From assembly GCF_018278905.1 (NCBI RefSeq), contig NZ_CP046600.1, positions 1,674,001-1,738,000 of the forward strand: a stretch of 64,000 nucleotides of DNA, in the 5' to 3' direction. Positions 41,406 through 51,397 of this stretch are shown piece by piece. Origin of the DNA: Mycobacterium spongiae. GTDB taxonomy: Bacteria > Actinomycetota > Actinomycetes > Mycobacteriales > Mycobacteriaceae. Made by a program: the position numbers and the translations under genes. The notes under the pieces are model-generated. The model saw nothing but the letters and a program-made list of their open reading frames with translations. It made no database searches and was not told where the DNA came from. Numbering within the stretch: position 1 is the first letter of the stretch; the number at the start of each line of letters is the position of its first letter.

Positions 41406-42536
41406 ATGACGAAGAGTCTGCCTGGGGCGGCAGACCTCCACCCCGGGGCAAACGGAACACCCATCGGTTGGATTCGCCGCATGCAAAGCGCCGTCACCCT
41501 CGCAGGAGCCAGGGTCACACCGTGGATCCCGACCAAGGCCAAACGGGCGTTGCTGGGTGGGCGTTCGGTCGTTGTCGACGGCAATACCCTGGATCCGACG
41601 GTGCAATGGATGCTGTCGGGTCAGCGGCTCGTCGGTGTCCGCGGATTGGCCGTCGACGACGATCCGATCGCCTCCCGCGCGCAGATGCGCGACACCTGCC
41701 TCGCAATGCCGGGCCCGCAGATTCACGTATCGACCAGCGACATTTCACTGCCCGGACCCGCGGGTACGATTCCGGCCCGGCACTACCGCCCGCCCAGTGG
41801 TGCGGCCGCGCCGTTGCTGGTCTTCTACCACGGCGGGGGCTGGACGATCGGCGACCTGGACACCCACGACGCGCTGTGCCGATTGACCTGCCGCGACGCA
41901 GACATCCACGTGTTGTCGATCGACTACCGATTGGCCCCCGAACATCCCGCTCCCGCCGCGGTCGAGGACGCCTATGCGGCATTCGAGTGGGCCTACGATC
42001 ATGCCGAGGATTTGGGCGCGCTCCGCGGTCAGGTCGCCGTCGGTGGGGACAGTGCGGGCGGCAATTTGTCGGCGGTGGTGTGCCAGTTGGCGCGTGACAA
42101 CGCCGGCTCCACCGGCGGACCCGCCCCGATTCTGCAGTGGTTGCTGTATCCGAGGACGGACTTCACCTCCCAGACGCGGTCAATGGGGTTGTTCGCCGAC
42201 GGCTTCTTGCTCACCAAGCGGGATATGGATTGGTTCCATGCGCAGTACTTGCGCGGCTCCGGGATGGATCCCTCGGATCCGCGCCTTTCGCCGGCGCTGG
42301 CCACATCGCTGTCCGGGCTGCCACCAGCACTGATCGCGGTCGCGGGTTTCGACCCATTGCGCGACGAAGGTGAGAGCTATGCAAAGGCGCTGCAGGCAGC
42401 CGGTGTCGATGTCGACCTGCGCTACATGGGCTCGCTGACACATGGCTTCGTCAATCTGTTTCAGCTCGGGGGAGCCAGTGCCGTGGCGACCAATGAACTG
42501 ATCTCGGCGCTGCGCGCGCACTTGAGCCGGGTTTGA
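41406..42536 (+). CDS. lipN: Esterase/lipase LipN (hormone-sensitive lipase family)
   Basis: Alpha/beta hydrolase of 376 residues. HSL-family signatures: oxyanion motif HGGGW, nucleophile Ser in GDSAGG, Asp in FDPLRDEGE and His in LTHGF. The N-terminal 110 residues form a cap-like lead without signal peptide, so the enzyme is probably cytosolic or membrane-associated. Matches M. tuberculosis LipN (Rv2970c), active on short-chain esters and tributyrin. GAGGGAG precedes the ATG. Confidence 0.93.
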   Translation: MTKSLPGAADLHPGANGTPIGWIRRMQSAVTLAGARVTPWIPTKAKRALLGGRSVVVDGNTLDPTVQWMLSGQRLVGVRGLAVDDDPIASRAQMRDTCLAMPGPQIHVSTSDISLPGPAGTIPARHYRPPSGAAAPLLVFYHGGGWTIGDLDTHDALCRLTCRDADIHVLSIDYRLAPEHPAPAAVEDAYAAFEWAYDHAEDLGALRGQVAVGGDSAGGNLSAVVCQLARDNAGSTGGPAPILQWLLYPRTDFTSQTRSMGLFADGFLLTKRDMDWFHAQYLRGSGMDPSDPRLSPALATSLSGLPPALIAVAGFDPLRDEGESYAKALQAAGVDVDLRYMGSLTHGFVNLFQLGGASAVATNELISALRAHLSRV

Positions 42537-42659
42537 AACTCGATTCGCCCGCCTTGTCCGAGCCGGACGCAGTGATGCCGCCGGTACTCTAGAGGCGCCG
42601 TCGCCGGGCTGCGGTGGCGACATGCCGACAAAATCGAACAGGTGAGGATCAGCGAAACT

Positions 42660-43427
42660 GTGGCAGACAAATCCAAACGCCCCCCGCGTTTCGACGTGAA
42701 GTCCACCACCGGAAACTCCGGCCGCCTCGTACAAATCGCTGGTACCGCGTTCATCGTGATCTTCGCGGTCGCCTTGGTCGCCTACATTGTGATCTCCCAC
42801 AAAGACAAGAACGGCGGCGCGGCGAGCACGGGCGATGCGGTGCGGGTGACGTCGAGCAAACTGGTCACCAAGCCCGGAACCAGCGACCCCAAGGCAGTGG
42901 TGTCCTTTTACGAGGATTTTCTATGTCCGGCGTGCGGCATGTTCGAACGCGCCTTCGGACCGACCGTTTCCAAGCTCATCGACATCGGTGCTGTCGCGGC
43001 CGACTACTACATGGTGGCTATTCTTGACAGTCCGCGGAATCAGCATTACTCGTCGCGAGCTGCCGCAGCGGCGTATTGCGTCGCCGACGAGTCCATCGAG
43101 GCGTTCCGGCGCTTCCACACCGCGTTGTTTAGCAAGGACATTCAGCCGCCCGAGATCGGCAAGGACTTTCCCGACAACGGACGGTTGATTGAACTCGCCC
43201 GCCTAGCCGGCGCGGCGGGCACGGTGCCGGATTGCGTCAACAGCGAGAAGTACATTCCCCTCGTCGACGGGCTGGCCGCTGCCGCAGATGTGCACGCGAC
43301 CCCGACAATCATGATCAACGGCACCGAATATGAATGGTCAACACCGGAAGCCTTTGTCGCCAAGATCAAAGAGATCGTTGGCGACGTTGACGGCATTGAC
43401 TCAGCTGCGGCCACCGCGACATCCTGA
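42660..43427 (+). CDS. dsbA: DsbA-like periplasmic thiol oxidoreductase (Rv2969c-like)
   Basis: 255 residues: a short cytoplasmic tail, one membrane anchor (TAFIVIFAVALVAYIVI) and an extracytoplasmic thioredoxin fold with a DsbA-like helical insertion. The active site reads FLCPACGMFE (CPAC), and a cis-Pro lies in HATPTIMING. A second Cys pair (AYCVADES and PDCVNSEK) may form a structural disulfide, as reported for the M. tuberculosis protein. The GTG start is set by homology (ADKSKRPPRFD). VKOR follows after 5 bp, and re-oxidises it. Confidence 0.93.
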   Translation: MADKSKRPPRFDVKSTTGNSGRLVQIAGTAFIVIFAVALVAYIVISHKDKNGGAASTGDAVRVTSSKLVTKPGTSDPKAVVSFYEDFLCPACGMFERAFGPTVSKLIDIGAVAADYYMVAILDSPRNQHYSSRAAAAAYCVADESIEAFRRFHTALFSKDIQPPEIGKDFPDNGRLIELARLAGAAGTVPDCVNSEKYIPLVDGLAAAADVHATPTIMINGTEYEWSTPEAFVAKIKEIVGDVDGIDSAAATATS

Positions 43428-43432
43428 CCACT

Positions 43433-44059
43433 GTGGTGTCCGCGCACGCTGCCGAGCTACCCGCGGCCAAAGCGCCCGTCGTTCGGGTGCCGATGCTCAG
43501 CGCGTGGTGGGTGCTGGTCGGCGGGGTGATCGGGTTGGTCGCCTCGCTCGCGCTGACAGTGGAAAAGATCAGGATTCTGCTCGACCCGACCTATGCGCCG
43601 TTATGCAACATCAACCCGATCGTGTCGTGCGGTTCGGTGATGACGACGCCACAGGCGTCGCTGTTGGGATTTCCCAACCCGCTGGTCGGCATCGCCGGTT
43701 TCACCGTGATGGTGGTCACCGGCGTGCTGGCAGTGGCGAAAGTGCCTCTGCCGCGATGGTATTGGATAGGGCTCACGGCCGGAATCCTGACCGGTGCGAC
43801 GTTCATGCACTGGTTAATCTTCCAGAGCCTGTACCGTATCGGTGCCTTGTGTCCCTACTGCATGGTGGTCTGGGCGGTGACCATCACGTTGCTGGTGGTG
43901 GTGGCCTCCATCGCTGTCAGTCCGGTGCTTGACAACGGGAACAGCGTCGTCGCGCGGCTGCTCTATCACTGGCGATGGTCTATTGCGACGCTCTGGTTTA
44001 CGGCGATATTTCTGCTGATCATGGTCCGTTTCTGGGACTATTGGTCGACGCTTGTCTGA
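43433..44059 (+). CDS. Vitamin K epoxide reductase homologue (VKOR, DsbB function)
   Basis: Integral membrane protein of 208 residues with about five helices. It carries the VKOR cysteines: a loop pair in LCNINPIVSCGSV and the active-site CPYC in GALCPYCMVVW. It re-oxidises the neighbouring DsbA-like protein and passes electrons to menaquinone, supporting disulfide formation in exported proteins. Translation starts at a GTG. Gene order DsbA-VKOR-pca is as in M. tuberculosis (Rv2969c-Rv2967c). Confidence 0.93.
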   Translation: MVSAHAAELPAAKAPVVRVPMLSAWWVLVGGVIGLVASLALTVEKIRILLDPTYAPLCNINPIVSCGSVMTTPQASLLGFPNPLVGIAGFTVMVVTGVLAVAKVPLPRWYWIGLTAGILTGATFMHWLIFQSLYRIGALCPYCMVVWAVTITLLVVVASIAVSPVLDNGNSVVARLLYHWRWSIATLWFTAIFLLIMVRFWDYWSTLV

Positions 44060-44091
44060 ATTCTGAATTGCCCGGATTAGGGGGGCCCTGC

Positions 44092-47000
44092 GTGTTTTCC
44101 AAAGTGCTCGTCGCCAATCGCGGTGAGATCGCGATCCGCGCTTTTCGCGCGGCCTACGAACTGGGTATCGGCACTGTGGCCGTCTACCCGTACGAGGATC
44201 GCAACTCGCAACATCGGCTCAAGGCCGATGAGTCCTACCAGATCGGCGACATTGGTCATCCGGTACGCGCATACCTGTCGGTTGATGAGATCGTCGACAC
44301 GGCCCGCCGCGCCGGCGCCGATGCCGTCTACCCCGGCTACGGGTTCTTGTCGGAAAACCCGGACTTGGCTGCCGCGTGCGCGGCTGCCGGCATCACCTTC
44401 GTCGGACCCGGCGCCGGAGTGCTTGAGCTGACGGGGAATAAGTCCCGCGCGATCGCTGCAGCCCGCGACGCGGGGCTGCCCGTGTTGACCTCGTCGGCAC
44501 CGTCGGCATCCGTCGATGAGTTGGTGTCCGCCGCGGCCGCCATGCGTTTTCCGTTGTTCGTCAAGGCGGTTGCCGGCGGCGGGGGCCGCGGGATGCGGCG
44601 GGTCAGTGATACCGCGGCGCTTCCCGAGGCGATCGAAGCCGCGAGCCGGGAAGCCGAGTCGGCATTCGGGGATCCGATGGTCTATCTCGAACAGGCGGTG
44701 CTGCGCCCCCGCCATATCGAGGTCCAGATCCTGGCAGACACCCAGGGAGACGTGATCCACCTCTATGAGCGTGATTGCAGCGTGCAACGTCGCCATCAGA
44801 AGGTCGTCGAACTGGCGCCCGCGCCGGCGCTGGCCCCCGAGTTACGCGACAAGATGTGCGCCGACGCGGTCGCCTTCGCCCGCCATATCGGGTATAGCTG
44901 CGCGGGTACGGTGGAGTTTCTGCTCGACGAGCGTGGCCAATACGTCTTCATCGAGATGAATCCGCGAATTCAGGTGGAGCACACGGTGACCGAGGAGATC
45001 ACCGACGTCGATCTGGTTGCCAGCCAGCTGCGCATCGCCGCCGGTGAAACGCTCGGCGACCTCGGTTTGCGCCAGGATGCCATCGTCCCCCATGGCGCCG
45101 CCCTTCAATGCCGCATCACCACTGAGGATCCGGCCAACGGATTTCGGCCGGACACGGGCCGGATCAGCGCCCTGCGCGCCCCGGGCGGTGCCGGTATCCG
45201 GCTGGACGGCAGCACCAACCTCGGGGCAGAGATCAGCGCGCACTTCGATTCGATGCTGGTCAAGCTGAGCTGCCGGGGCCGGGACTTTTCGACGGCGGTG
45301 AGTCGTGCCCGCCGGGCGATCGCGGAGTTCCGGATTCGTGGGGTGTCGACGAATATCCCTTTCCTACAGGCGGTTCTGGATGACCCGGAGTTCCAGGCCG
45401 GTCGGATCACGACGTCGTTCATCGATGAGCGGCCGCAGCTGCTGACCGCGCGTGTCTCGGCCGACCGGGGCACCAAGATTCTCAACTATCTGGCGGATGT
45501 CACCGTCAACAAGCCGCACGGCTCGCGCCCGTCAACGGTCTACGCGCAGGACAAGCTGCCTGACATCGATCTGGCGGTAGCGCCCCCGGACGGGTCCAAG
45601 CAGCGACTGGTCGAGTTGGGGCCGGAGGGTTTCGCACGATGGTTGCGAGAATCGCCGGTTGTTGCGGTGACGGAGACGACGTTCCGCGACGCGCACCAAT
45701 CGCTGCTGGCCACCCGGCTTCGCACCACCGGACTGCTGATGGTGGCGCCTTACATCGCGCGGCTTACCCCGCAGCTGTTGTCCATGGAGTGCTGGGGTGG
45801 CGCGACCTATGACGTGGCGCTGCGTTTCCTCAAAGAGGACCCATGGGAGCGGCTGGCGGGGATCCGTGCGGCGATGCCAAACATCTGTCTGCAGATGTTA
45901 CTGCGGGGCCGCAATACCGTGGGCTATACGCCGTACCCGGAAACTGTCACGTCGGCCTTTGTAGCCGAGGCGACGGCTACCGGCGTTGACATCTTCCGGA
46001 TCTTCGATGCGCTCAACAATATCGAAGCCATGCGTCCCGCGATTGACGCGGTGCGTGAAACAGGTTCTGCCGTAGCTGAAGTCGCGATGTGCTACACCGG
46101 TGATCTGACGGATCCCGGTGAGCAGTTGTACACCCTGGACTACTACCTGAAGCTCGCCGAGCAGATCGTGGATGCCGGCGCGCATGTGCTGGCCATCAAG
46201 GACATGGCTGGCCTGCTGCGCCCACTGGCTGCGAAGCGGTTGGTCGGCGCTCTGCGCAGCCGTTTCGATTTGCCAGTTCACGTGCACACCCACGACACCC
46301 CGGGCGGTCAACTGGCCAGTTATGTGGCGGCCTGGCATTCCGGGGCCAATGCCGTCGACGGTGCCGCCGCACCCTTGGCGGGAACTACGAGCCAACCCGC
46401 GCTGAGTTCGATCGTTGCTGCGGCGGCACATACCGAGTTCGATACCGGACTGTCGCTGTCGGCCGTATGCGCGTTGGAGCCGTTCTGGGAGGCGTTGCGG
46501 AAAGTGTATGCGCCCTTCGAGTCCGGGCTGCCAGGCCCGACGGGCCGGGTCTATAGCCATGAGATTCCCGGCGGTCAGCTGTCCAATCTGCGCCAGCAGG
46601 CGATCGCGCTGGGTCTGGGAGACAGATTCGAAGAGGTCGAAGAGGCCTACGCCGGAGCGGACCGAGTGTTGGGCAGGCTGGTCAAGGTCACGCCCACATC
46701 AAAAGTAGTCGGTGATCTTGCTTTGGCGCTGGTCGGCTCGGGCGTTAGTGCTGACGAATTCGCCTCCGAGCCAGCACGATTCGACATTCCAGAATCGGTG
46801 CTCGGGTTCCTACGGGGTGAGCTGGGCGATCCGCCGGGCGGTTGGCCCGAACCCTTGCGTACGGCGGCGTTGGCCGGCCGTAGCGCCGTCGCGCCTGTCG
46901 AGCAGGTGGCGCCTGCGGATCAGCTGGCGCTGTCGTCGTCGGGGACGCAGCGTCAGGGAACCCTCAACCGGTTGCTATTCCCCGGCCCGACAAAGGAATT

Positions 47001-47484
47001 CGAGGAACATCGGGAGGCCTACGGCGACACATCGCAGTTGTCGGCGAACCAGTTCTTCTACGGGCTACGGCAGGGCGAAGAGCACCGGGTGAAGCTGGAG
47101 CCCGGGGTGGAGCTGCTGATCGGCCTCGAGGCCATCTCCGAACCCGACGAGCGGGGTATGCGGACCGTGATGTGCATCATCAACGGCCAGCTGCGCCCGG
47201 TGTTGGTTCGCGACCGCAGCATCGCCGGCGCTGTTCCGGCTGCGGAGAAGGCGGATCGGGGCAACCCGAGCCATATCGCGGCGCCGTTCGCCGGTGTTGT
47301 CACGGTGGCAGTGTCGGTTGGCGAGTCAGTGTCCGCCGGCCAAACCATCGCCACCATTGAAGCGATGAAGATGGAAGCCCCCATCACCGCCCCCGACGAC
47401 GGCACCGTGGAGCGGGTCGCGGTGTCGAGCACGGCGCAGGTGGAAGGCGGAGACCTGTTGGTAGTGGTCGAGCGGCGCCATTGA
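44092..47484 (+). CDS. pca: Pyruvate carboxylase
   Basis: Biotin-dependent anaplerotic enzyme: pyruvate plus bicarbonate to oxaloacetate. 1130 residues: biotin carboxylase ([19 protein letters not shown], the ATP loop [29 protein letters not shown]), carboxyltransferase ([17 protein letters not shown], the carboxylation-linked Lys in [10 protein letters not shown]) and C-terminal biotin carrier with the biotinyl Lys in EAMKMEAP. The GTG start is fixed by homology, with an AGGGGGG ribosome site; the frame is open upstream into the VKOR gene but unrelated there. Its stop overlaps the rsmD TTG start. Confidence 0.97.
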   Translation: MFSKVLVANRGEIAIRAFRAAYELGIGTVAVYPYEDRNSQHRLKADESYQIGDIGHPVRAYLSVDEIVDTARRAGADAVYPGYGFLSENPDLAAACAAAGITFVGPGAGVLELTGNKSRAIAAARDAGLPVLTSSAPSASVDELVSAAAAMRFPLFVKAVAGGGGRGMRRVSDTAALPEAIEAASREAESAFGDPMVYLEQAVLRPRHIEVQILADTQGDVIHLYERDCSVQRRHQKVVELAPAPALAPELRDKMCADAVAFARHIGYSCAGTVEFLLDERGQYVFIEMNPRIQVEHTVTEEITDVDLVASQLRIAAGETLGDLGLRQDAIVPHGAALQCRITTEDPANGFRPDTGRISALRAPGGAGIRLDGSTNLGAEISAHFDSMLVKLSCRGRDFSTAVSRARRAIAEFRIRGVSTNIPFLQAVLDDPEFQAGRITTSFIDERPQLLTARVSADRGTKILNYLADVTVNKPHGSRPSTVYAQDKLPDIDLAVAPPDGSKQRLVELGPEGFARWLRESPVVAVTETTFRDAHQSLLATRLRTTGLLMVAPYIARLTPQLLSMECWGGATYDVALRFLKEDPWERLAGIRAAMPNICLQMLLRGRNTVGYTPYPETVTSAFVAEATATGVDIFRIFDALNNIEAMRPAIDAVRETGSAVAEVAMCYTGDLTDPGEQLYTLDYYLKLAEQIVDAGAHVLAIKDMAGLLRPLAAKRLVGALRSRFDLPVHVHTHDTPGGQLASYVAAWHSGANAVDGAAAPLAGTTSQPALSSIVAAAAHTEFDTGLSLSAVCALEPFWEALRKVYAPFESGLPGPTGRVYSHEIPGGQLSNLRQQAIALGLGDRFEEVEEAYAGADRVLGRLVKVTPTSKVVGDLALALVGSGVSADEFASEPARFDIPESVLGFLRGELGDPPGGWPEPLRTAALAGRSAVAPVEQVAPADQLALSSSGTQRQGTLNRLLFPGPTKEFEEHREAYGDTSQLSANQFFYGLRQGEEHRVKLEPGVELLIGLEAISEPDERGMRTVMCIINGQLRPVLVRDRSIAGAVPAAEKADRGNPSHIAAPFAGVVTVAVSVGESVSAGQTIATIEAMKMEAPITAPDDGTVERVAVSSTAQVEGGDLLVVVERRH

Positions 47485-48047
47485 CCCGTATCATCGGCGG
47501 CGCCGCCCGTGGTCGGCGCATCGCTGTCCCGCCACGGGGCACTCGACCGACCAGCGACCGGGTGCGCGAGTCGTTGTTCAACATTCTGTGCGCCCGCCGG
47601 GATCTCTCCGGCTTGGCGGTGCTGGACCTCTACGCCGGTTCGGGAGCCCTGGGCCTCGAGGCGTTATCGCGCGGCGCCGCATCGGCACTGTTCGTTGAGT
47701 CCAACCAGCGCGCCGCGGCCATCATTGCCCGCAACATCGAGGTGCTGAGCCTCCCGGGCGCCTCGGTGCGCCGGGGCGCGGTGGCAGCGGTGCTGGCAGC
47801 GGGGGCACCGGCCCCGGTGGACGTGGTGTTGGCCGACCCGCCCTACGACATCGACGCCGCTGATGTTGACGCCGTTCTCGCGGCACTGACCACCTACGGT
47901 TGGGTGCGGGAGGGAACGGTTGCGGCGGTGGAGCGTCCGGCGGTCGGGGCGCCGCTCGCCTGGCCAGCCGGTTGGCGCCCATGGCAGCCCCGCGAGTACG
48001 GCGACACCCGGTTGGAGCTGGCCGAGCGACCAGAAGTCACGGTGTAG
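47481..48047 (+). CDS. rsmD: 16S rRNA (guanine-966-N2)-methyltransferase RsmD
   Basis: SAM-dependent methyltransferase of 188 residues. It opens [21 protein letters not shown], with the SAM motif [18 protein letters not shown] and the catalytic DPPY. The start is TTG overlapping the pca stop (TTGA), indicating coupling to the carboxylase gene; no other start agrees with family length. The TAG stop is also the beginning of the TAGCGT hexamer that may drive coaD. Confidence 0.95.
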   Translation: MTRIIGGAARGRRIAVPPRGTRPTSDRVRESLFNILCARRDLSGLAVLDLYAGSGALGLEALSRGAASALFVESNQRAAAIIARNIEVLSLPGASVRRGAVAAVLAAGAPAPVDVVLADPPYDIDAADVDAVLAALTTYGWVREGTVAAVERPAVGAPLAWPAGWRPWQPREYGDTRLELAERPEVTV

Positions 48048-48050
48048 CGT
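48045..48050 (+). promoter_or_regulatory. -10 element of the coaD upstream ORF
   Basis: TAGCGT, overlapping the rsmD stop codon, lies 8 nt before an ATG that opens an 8-codon ORF coupled to coaD. Confidence 0.4.
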
Positions 48051-48058
48051 CAGCGGTC

Positions 48059-48085
48059 ATGACCCGAGTGGACCGGCGCAGATGA
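48059..48085 (+). CDS. Leaderless upstream ORF coupled to coaD (8 aa)
   Basis: MTRVDRRR followed by TGA. The stop overlaps the coaD ATG as ATGA. No Shine-Dalgarno precedes its ATG, and a -10 hexamer lies 8 nt upstream, so a leaderless start with termination-reinitiation on coaD is plausible. The design repeats what is seen at ung. The peptide is Arg-rich, so ribosome speed through it could respond to arginine supply, which is speculative. Confidence 0.45.
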   Translation: MTRVDRRR

Positions 48086-48576
48086 CCGGCGCGGTGTGCC
48101 CCGGGTCGTTTGACCCGGTCACGTTGGGCCACGTCGACGTCTTCGAACGCGCGGCGGCCCAATTCGACGAGGTGGTGGTCGCGATCCTGATGAACCCGTC
48201 GAAGAAGGGCATGTTCGACCTTGACGAACGGATCGCGATGATCGAGGAGTCGACGACGCACCTGCCGAACGTGCGAGCGCAGGCCGGGCAGGGGCTGGTT
48301 GTGGACTTCGTCAAGTCCTGCGGGATGACCGCGATTGTGAAGGGTTTGCGTACCGGCACCGACTTTGAATACGAGCTGCAGATGGCGCAGATGAACAAGC
48401 ACATCGCGGGGGTGGATACCTTTTTCGTCGCTACCGCGCCGCGGTATTCGTTCGTGTCGTCGTCATTGGCCAAAGAAGTCGCCATGCTGGGCGGCGACGT
48501 GTCGGGCCTGTTGCCCGACCCGGTGAACCGGCGGTTGCACGAGAGGTTACAAGCCAGATCGTCCAACGGCGGATAG
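48082..48576 (+). CDS. coaD: Phosphopantetheine adenylyltransferase
   Basis: Penultimate step of coenzyme A synthesis: ATP plus 4'-phosphopantetheine to dephospho-CoA. 164 residues: [19 protein letters not shown] (HxGH-type nucleotidyltransferase motif), [26 protein letters not shown] and [12 protein letters not shown]. The ATG overlaps the stop of an 8-codon upstream ORF. rsmD-coaD is a very common bacterial pairing. Confidence 0.96.
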   Translation: MTGAVCPGSFDPVTLGHVDVFERAAAQFDEVVVAILMNPSKKGMFDLDERIAMIEESTTHLPNVRAQAGQGLVVDFVKSCGMTAIVKGLRTGTDFEYELQMAQMNKHIAGVDTFFVATAPRYSFVSSSLAKEVAMLGGDVSGLLPDPVNRRLHERLQARSSNGG

Positions 48577-48636
48577 GTTCCTGCTGCGGGCGAACCGTCG
48601 CTGCACGTTGTCAGCGTCGCACCCATAGGGCACCGT

Positions 48637-50040
48637 ATGTGTATGTCCGACGGCGACCCCTGCTATGCCTCCGTCGCAGATCTGTGCCGAGACTTCGGGA
48701 GCCGGGCGCTATCGCCGGTGGACGTGGCCCGAGCCCACCTGGAGCGCATCGATCGGCTCAACCCCATGCTCCATGCCTATCTTGCGGTTCTGGCCGACAC
48801 CGCCATGGCCGAAGCGAGGCACGCCGAGGAAGAGATTGGGCGCGGCGAGCACCGAGGCCCTTTGCATGGCGTACCGGTCGCTGTGAAGGACCTTTGCTTC
48901 ACGCGAGGGATCCCCACCACCGCCGGCATGGCGATTCGCCGAGACTGTCGACCCGACTATGACGCAACGGTGGTTTCCCGGTTGCGTCAGGCCGGCGCGG
49001 TTTTGCTGGGGAAGCTGCACTTGTGCGAGGCCGCCGGCCCCGAGTATCACCGTGACTTTCCGGCTGTGGTGAACCCGTGGAGCGCCAGTCATTGGTCCGG
49101 AGCGTCCTCCAGCGGCTCGGCCGTCGCTGCCGTGGCCGGGTTGTGCACGGCCAGCCTCGGCACCGATACCGGCGGGTCGATTCGGACCCCGTGCACCATG
49201 AACGGGGCGACCGGCCTCAAGCCGACCTGGGGACGTGTCAGCGTCCATGGGGTGTTCGCGATGGCACCGTCGCTGGACACGGTCGGCCCGATTGCGCGCA
49301 GCGCGCAGGACGCGGGCCACGTATTGCGGGCTATAGCCGGTGCCGACGCCAACGATCCGACTGCGCTGCAAGCCGAGGTGCCCGACTATGTAGCTGATCC
49401 TCCGTCAGTGCACGCAGTTCGGGTTGGGTTCGATCCCGAGGGCGCGCTCGGTGGGGTTGAGGCCGATGTAGCCCAGGTCGTCCGCGAGGCGCTGGCCACG
49501 GTTGCCCACCTGGGTGCGGATGTGCGCGAGGTGTCGCTGCCGCCGACGATGCCGCTGGCGGCTGACTGGGGCACTTATGTGGGCACCGAAGCCGCCGTCG
49601 TCCACGAACAGACCTTTCCGTCCCATGCTGCTGAGTACGGCCAGTTCATGCGAGAGATTCTTCAGGGCGGTCACGCGGTGTCCGGCATCCAGATGGCTCG
49701 CATTGAGCGTGAGCGCAGAGTCTTCGCCGGCAAGCTCGCGGCGCTTTTCGACGACGTCGACCTGCTTGTCATCCCTGTCCTGCCGCTGGCAAATCTGACG
49801 CTCGATCGCCTGAAGCAGCTGTTGTTCAATCCCGAAACGCTCCCGGACCTGCTTCGGTTCACCGGTCCGTTCAACTTCTCGGGCAACCCAACGATCACCC
49901 TGCCGGGTGGCTTCGACTCCTACGGCGCGCCAATCGGTTTCCAATTCGTGGGGCGACACCTTGCCGAACCGTTGCTGATCACGGCCGGTCGGGCGTTCCA
50001 GGGCGCGACCGACTGGCACCGGCGTCGCCCTCCTATCTGA
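48637..50040 (+). CDS. Amidase-signature family hydrolase
   Basis: 467 residues with the complete Lys-cisSer-Ser triad: Lys84 in VAVKDLC, Ser159 in GASSSGSA and Ser181 in DTGGSIR. It resembles other mycobacterial amidases (AmiC/AmiA2 type), but the substrate is not predictable, and its membership is distinct from gatA in this window. I do not recall an amidase between coaD and purU in H37Rv, so this looks like a locus-specific gain or a loss elsewhere. A TAGGGC box lies 5 nt before the ATG; a second in-frame ATG occurs two codons later. It is convergent with the enoyl reductase, 18 bp apart. Confidence 0.85.
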   Translation: MCMSDGDPCYASVADLCRDFGSRALSPVDVARAHLERIDRLNPMLHAYLAVLADTAMAEARHAEEEIGRGEHRGPLHGVPVAVKDLCFTRGIPTTAGMAIRRDCRPDYDATVVSRLRQAGAVLLGKLHLCEAAGPEYHRDFPAVVNPWSASHWSGASSSGSAVAAVAGLCTASLGTDTGGSIRTPCTMNGATGLKPTWGRVSVHGVFAMAPSLDTVGPIARSAQDAGHVLRAIAGADANDPTALQAEVPDYVADPPSVHAVRVGFDPEGALGGVEADVAQVVREALATVAHLGADVREVSLPPTMPLAADWGTYVGTEAAVVHEQTFPSHAAEYGQFMREILQGGHAVSGIQMARIERERRVFAGKLAALFDDVDLLVIPVLPLANLTLDRLKQLLFNPETLPDLLRFTGPFNFSGNPTITLPGGFDSYGAPIGFQFVGRHLAEPLLITAGRAFQGATDWHRRRPPI

Positions 50041-50058
50041 CCAGGCGACGCACCGGGG

Positions 50059-51315
50059 TCAATTCAGTTGGACCGTTCCCAAGGACACCCCCGCGGCCGG
50101 CAGACGCGCCAGCAATGCATCGCCCATTGCCGCGGCGGGGGTGAGCACGCCGCGCAGCTCAGAGAGCCGATCACGGTCGAGCGCCAATGCCAGACAGCTT
50201 TCGCCGAGCATCACCGCGGTCCCGTTGTATCCATCGGCTTGCTGCGCGAACGTCGCCTTGTAGCGGGCACCAGCTGTGGTGGTGGTGTACGTCTCGACTC
50301 TGTAGTGGCCTCGCTTTCGGGCCTTCGCGCTGGGCCCCGTGCCTGGCTTGGGGGCGATGCGTTCCATGAGGTGTTGCGGTACTCGCCGAGCGAATCTGTC
50401 GCCCAAACCAAAGCCGCCCGCCAGCGAGGCGCTGAGCGCTGCGGAGGCGACTGGCGCCGCGAACGATTTACCCAGACTCATCGACTCGGAGTAGCGGAAC
50501 GAACGGCCATAAGCCCAGTCCTGTAATGCATTGCTACGTCGGACAATTCGAGCATTGAAGGGGCTGAACATAAACCCGCCGACCCAGAAACCGGCAAGCT
50601 CGGGTGCGACGTTGCGTCCGCGACGACAGGGGAAGTCTGACTGCGGGCCGAGGTCAGGTTCGGCGCTTCGATCGGTCGTCAATGTGTACGGATCGTGGAG
50701 GAGTCGACGAAGCTCGGGGTCGGTGGATGCCGCGCGCATCACTCCCAACAGCGACGCTATTGTGCCGCCGGAGGCTCTGCCCTGAAAAAACGAACGCATC
50801 ACAAAGGTGGTGTCGCGAAGCTCACCCGCGTCGTCCTCGGTTGCCCGGCGGTACAGCTGATAGACATTCAGATCCGAAGGGATCGAATCGAATCCGCACG
50901 AGTGCACGATCCGGGCGCCGGTGTCGACGGCCTGTTTGTGGTAGAGGTCGATACAGCTTCGCGCGAACGTCACCTCACCCGTCAAGTCGGCATAGTCAGT
51001 ACCCGACTTGGCGCAGGCCGCCACCACGGGTAGCCCGTACCGAGCGTAAGGACCGACCGTCGTCGCCACCACGCGGGTGCGGGCCGCCATCGCGTCCACG
51101 GTTGAAGGTTGCGACACATCGGCAATCACCAGGGGCCAGTTCTGTGCGGCAGGGCCGAGTGTGCGCCGCATGGTCAGCAACCGTTCGCTCGAGCGGCCGG
51201 CCAGCGCGATGCGCGCGTCGTGCCCTGCCCGTGCGAGGTACTCGGCCGTCAACGTGCCCGAGAACCCGGTGGCGCCGTACAAAATCACATCGAACTCGCG
51301 CTCGGTGGGGCTCAT
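50059..51315 (-). CDS. Trans-acting enoyl reductase of DIM synthesis (Rv2953-like)
   Basis: A 418-residue saccharopine-dehydrogenase-like oxidoreductase: EFDVILYGATGFSGTLTAEYLA (Rossmann start), ARIALAGRSSERL, VGPYARYGLPVV, GTDYADLTGE and SCGFDSIPSDL. Length and both termini match Rv2953, which reduces the enoyl intermediate left by PpsD during phthiocerol assembly. The paralogue Rv2449c is the main alternative. A TAGCGT box 7 nt before the ATG suggests a leaderless message. In H37Rv the gene lies between purU and lppX inside the glycolipid cluster; here it lies between the amidase gene and purU. Confidence 0.88.
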   Translation of the reverse strand: MSPTEREFDVILYGATGFSGTLTAEYLARAGHDARIALAGRSSERLLTMRRTLGPAAQNWPLVIADVSQPSTVDAMAARTRVVATTVGPYARYGLPVVAACAKSGTDYADLTGEVTFARSCIDLYHKQAVDTGARIVHSCGFDSIPSDLNVYQLYRRATEDDAGELRDTTFVMRSFFQGRASGGTIASLLGVMRAASTDPELRRLLHDPYTLTTDRSAEPDLGPQSDFPCRRGRNVAPELAGFWVGGFMFSPFNARIVRRSNALQDWAYGRSFRYSESMSLGKSFAAPVASAALSASLAGGFGLGDRFARRVPQHLMERIAPKPGTGPSAKARKRGHYRVETYTTTTAGARYKATFAQQADGYNGTAVMLGESCLALALDRDRLSELRGVLTPAAAMGDALLARLPAAGVSLGTVQLN

Positions 51316-51322
51316 AGCCCCG

Positions 51323-51328
51323 ACGCTA
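51323..51328 (-). promoter_or_regulatory. -10 element of the trans-acting enoyl reductase gene
   Basis: Minus-strand TAGCGT ends 7 nt before the ATG, with no ribosome site between, consistent with a leaderless transcript. A second candidate, TAGGGT, overlaps just upstream. Confidence 0.45.
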
Positions 51329-51397
51329 CCCTAGGCGATCTGCCTGTTTCGGCCTCGTGACGTGGGGAAAGGCGCTTCGTCCAGCGCGCACCGACCG

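Noticed and set aside
41238..41726. 162-codon minus-strand frame overlapping lipN
   Set aside because: Only a short stretch ([14 protein letters not shown]) has meaning, as the N-terminal relic of the decayed AKR; the rest is antisense to lipN.
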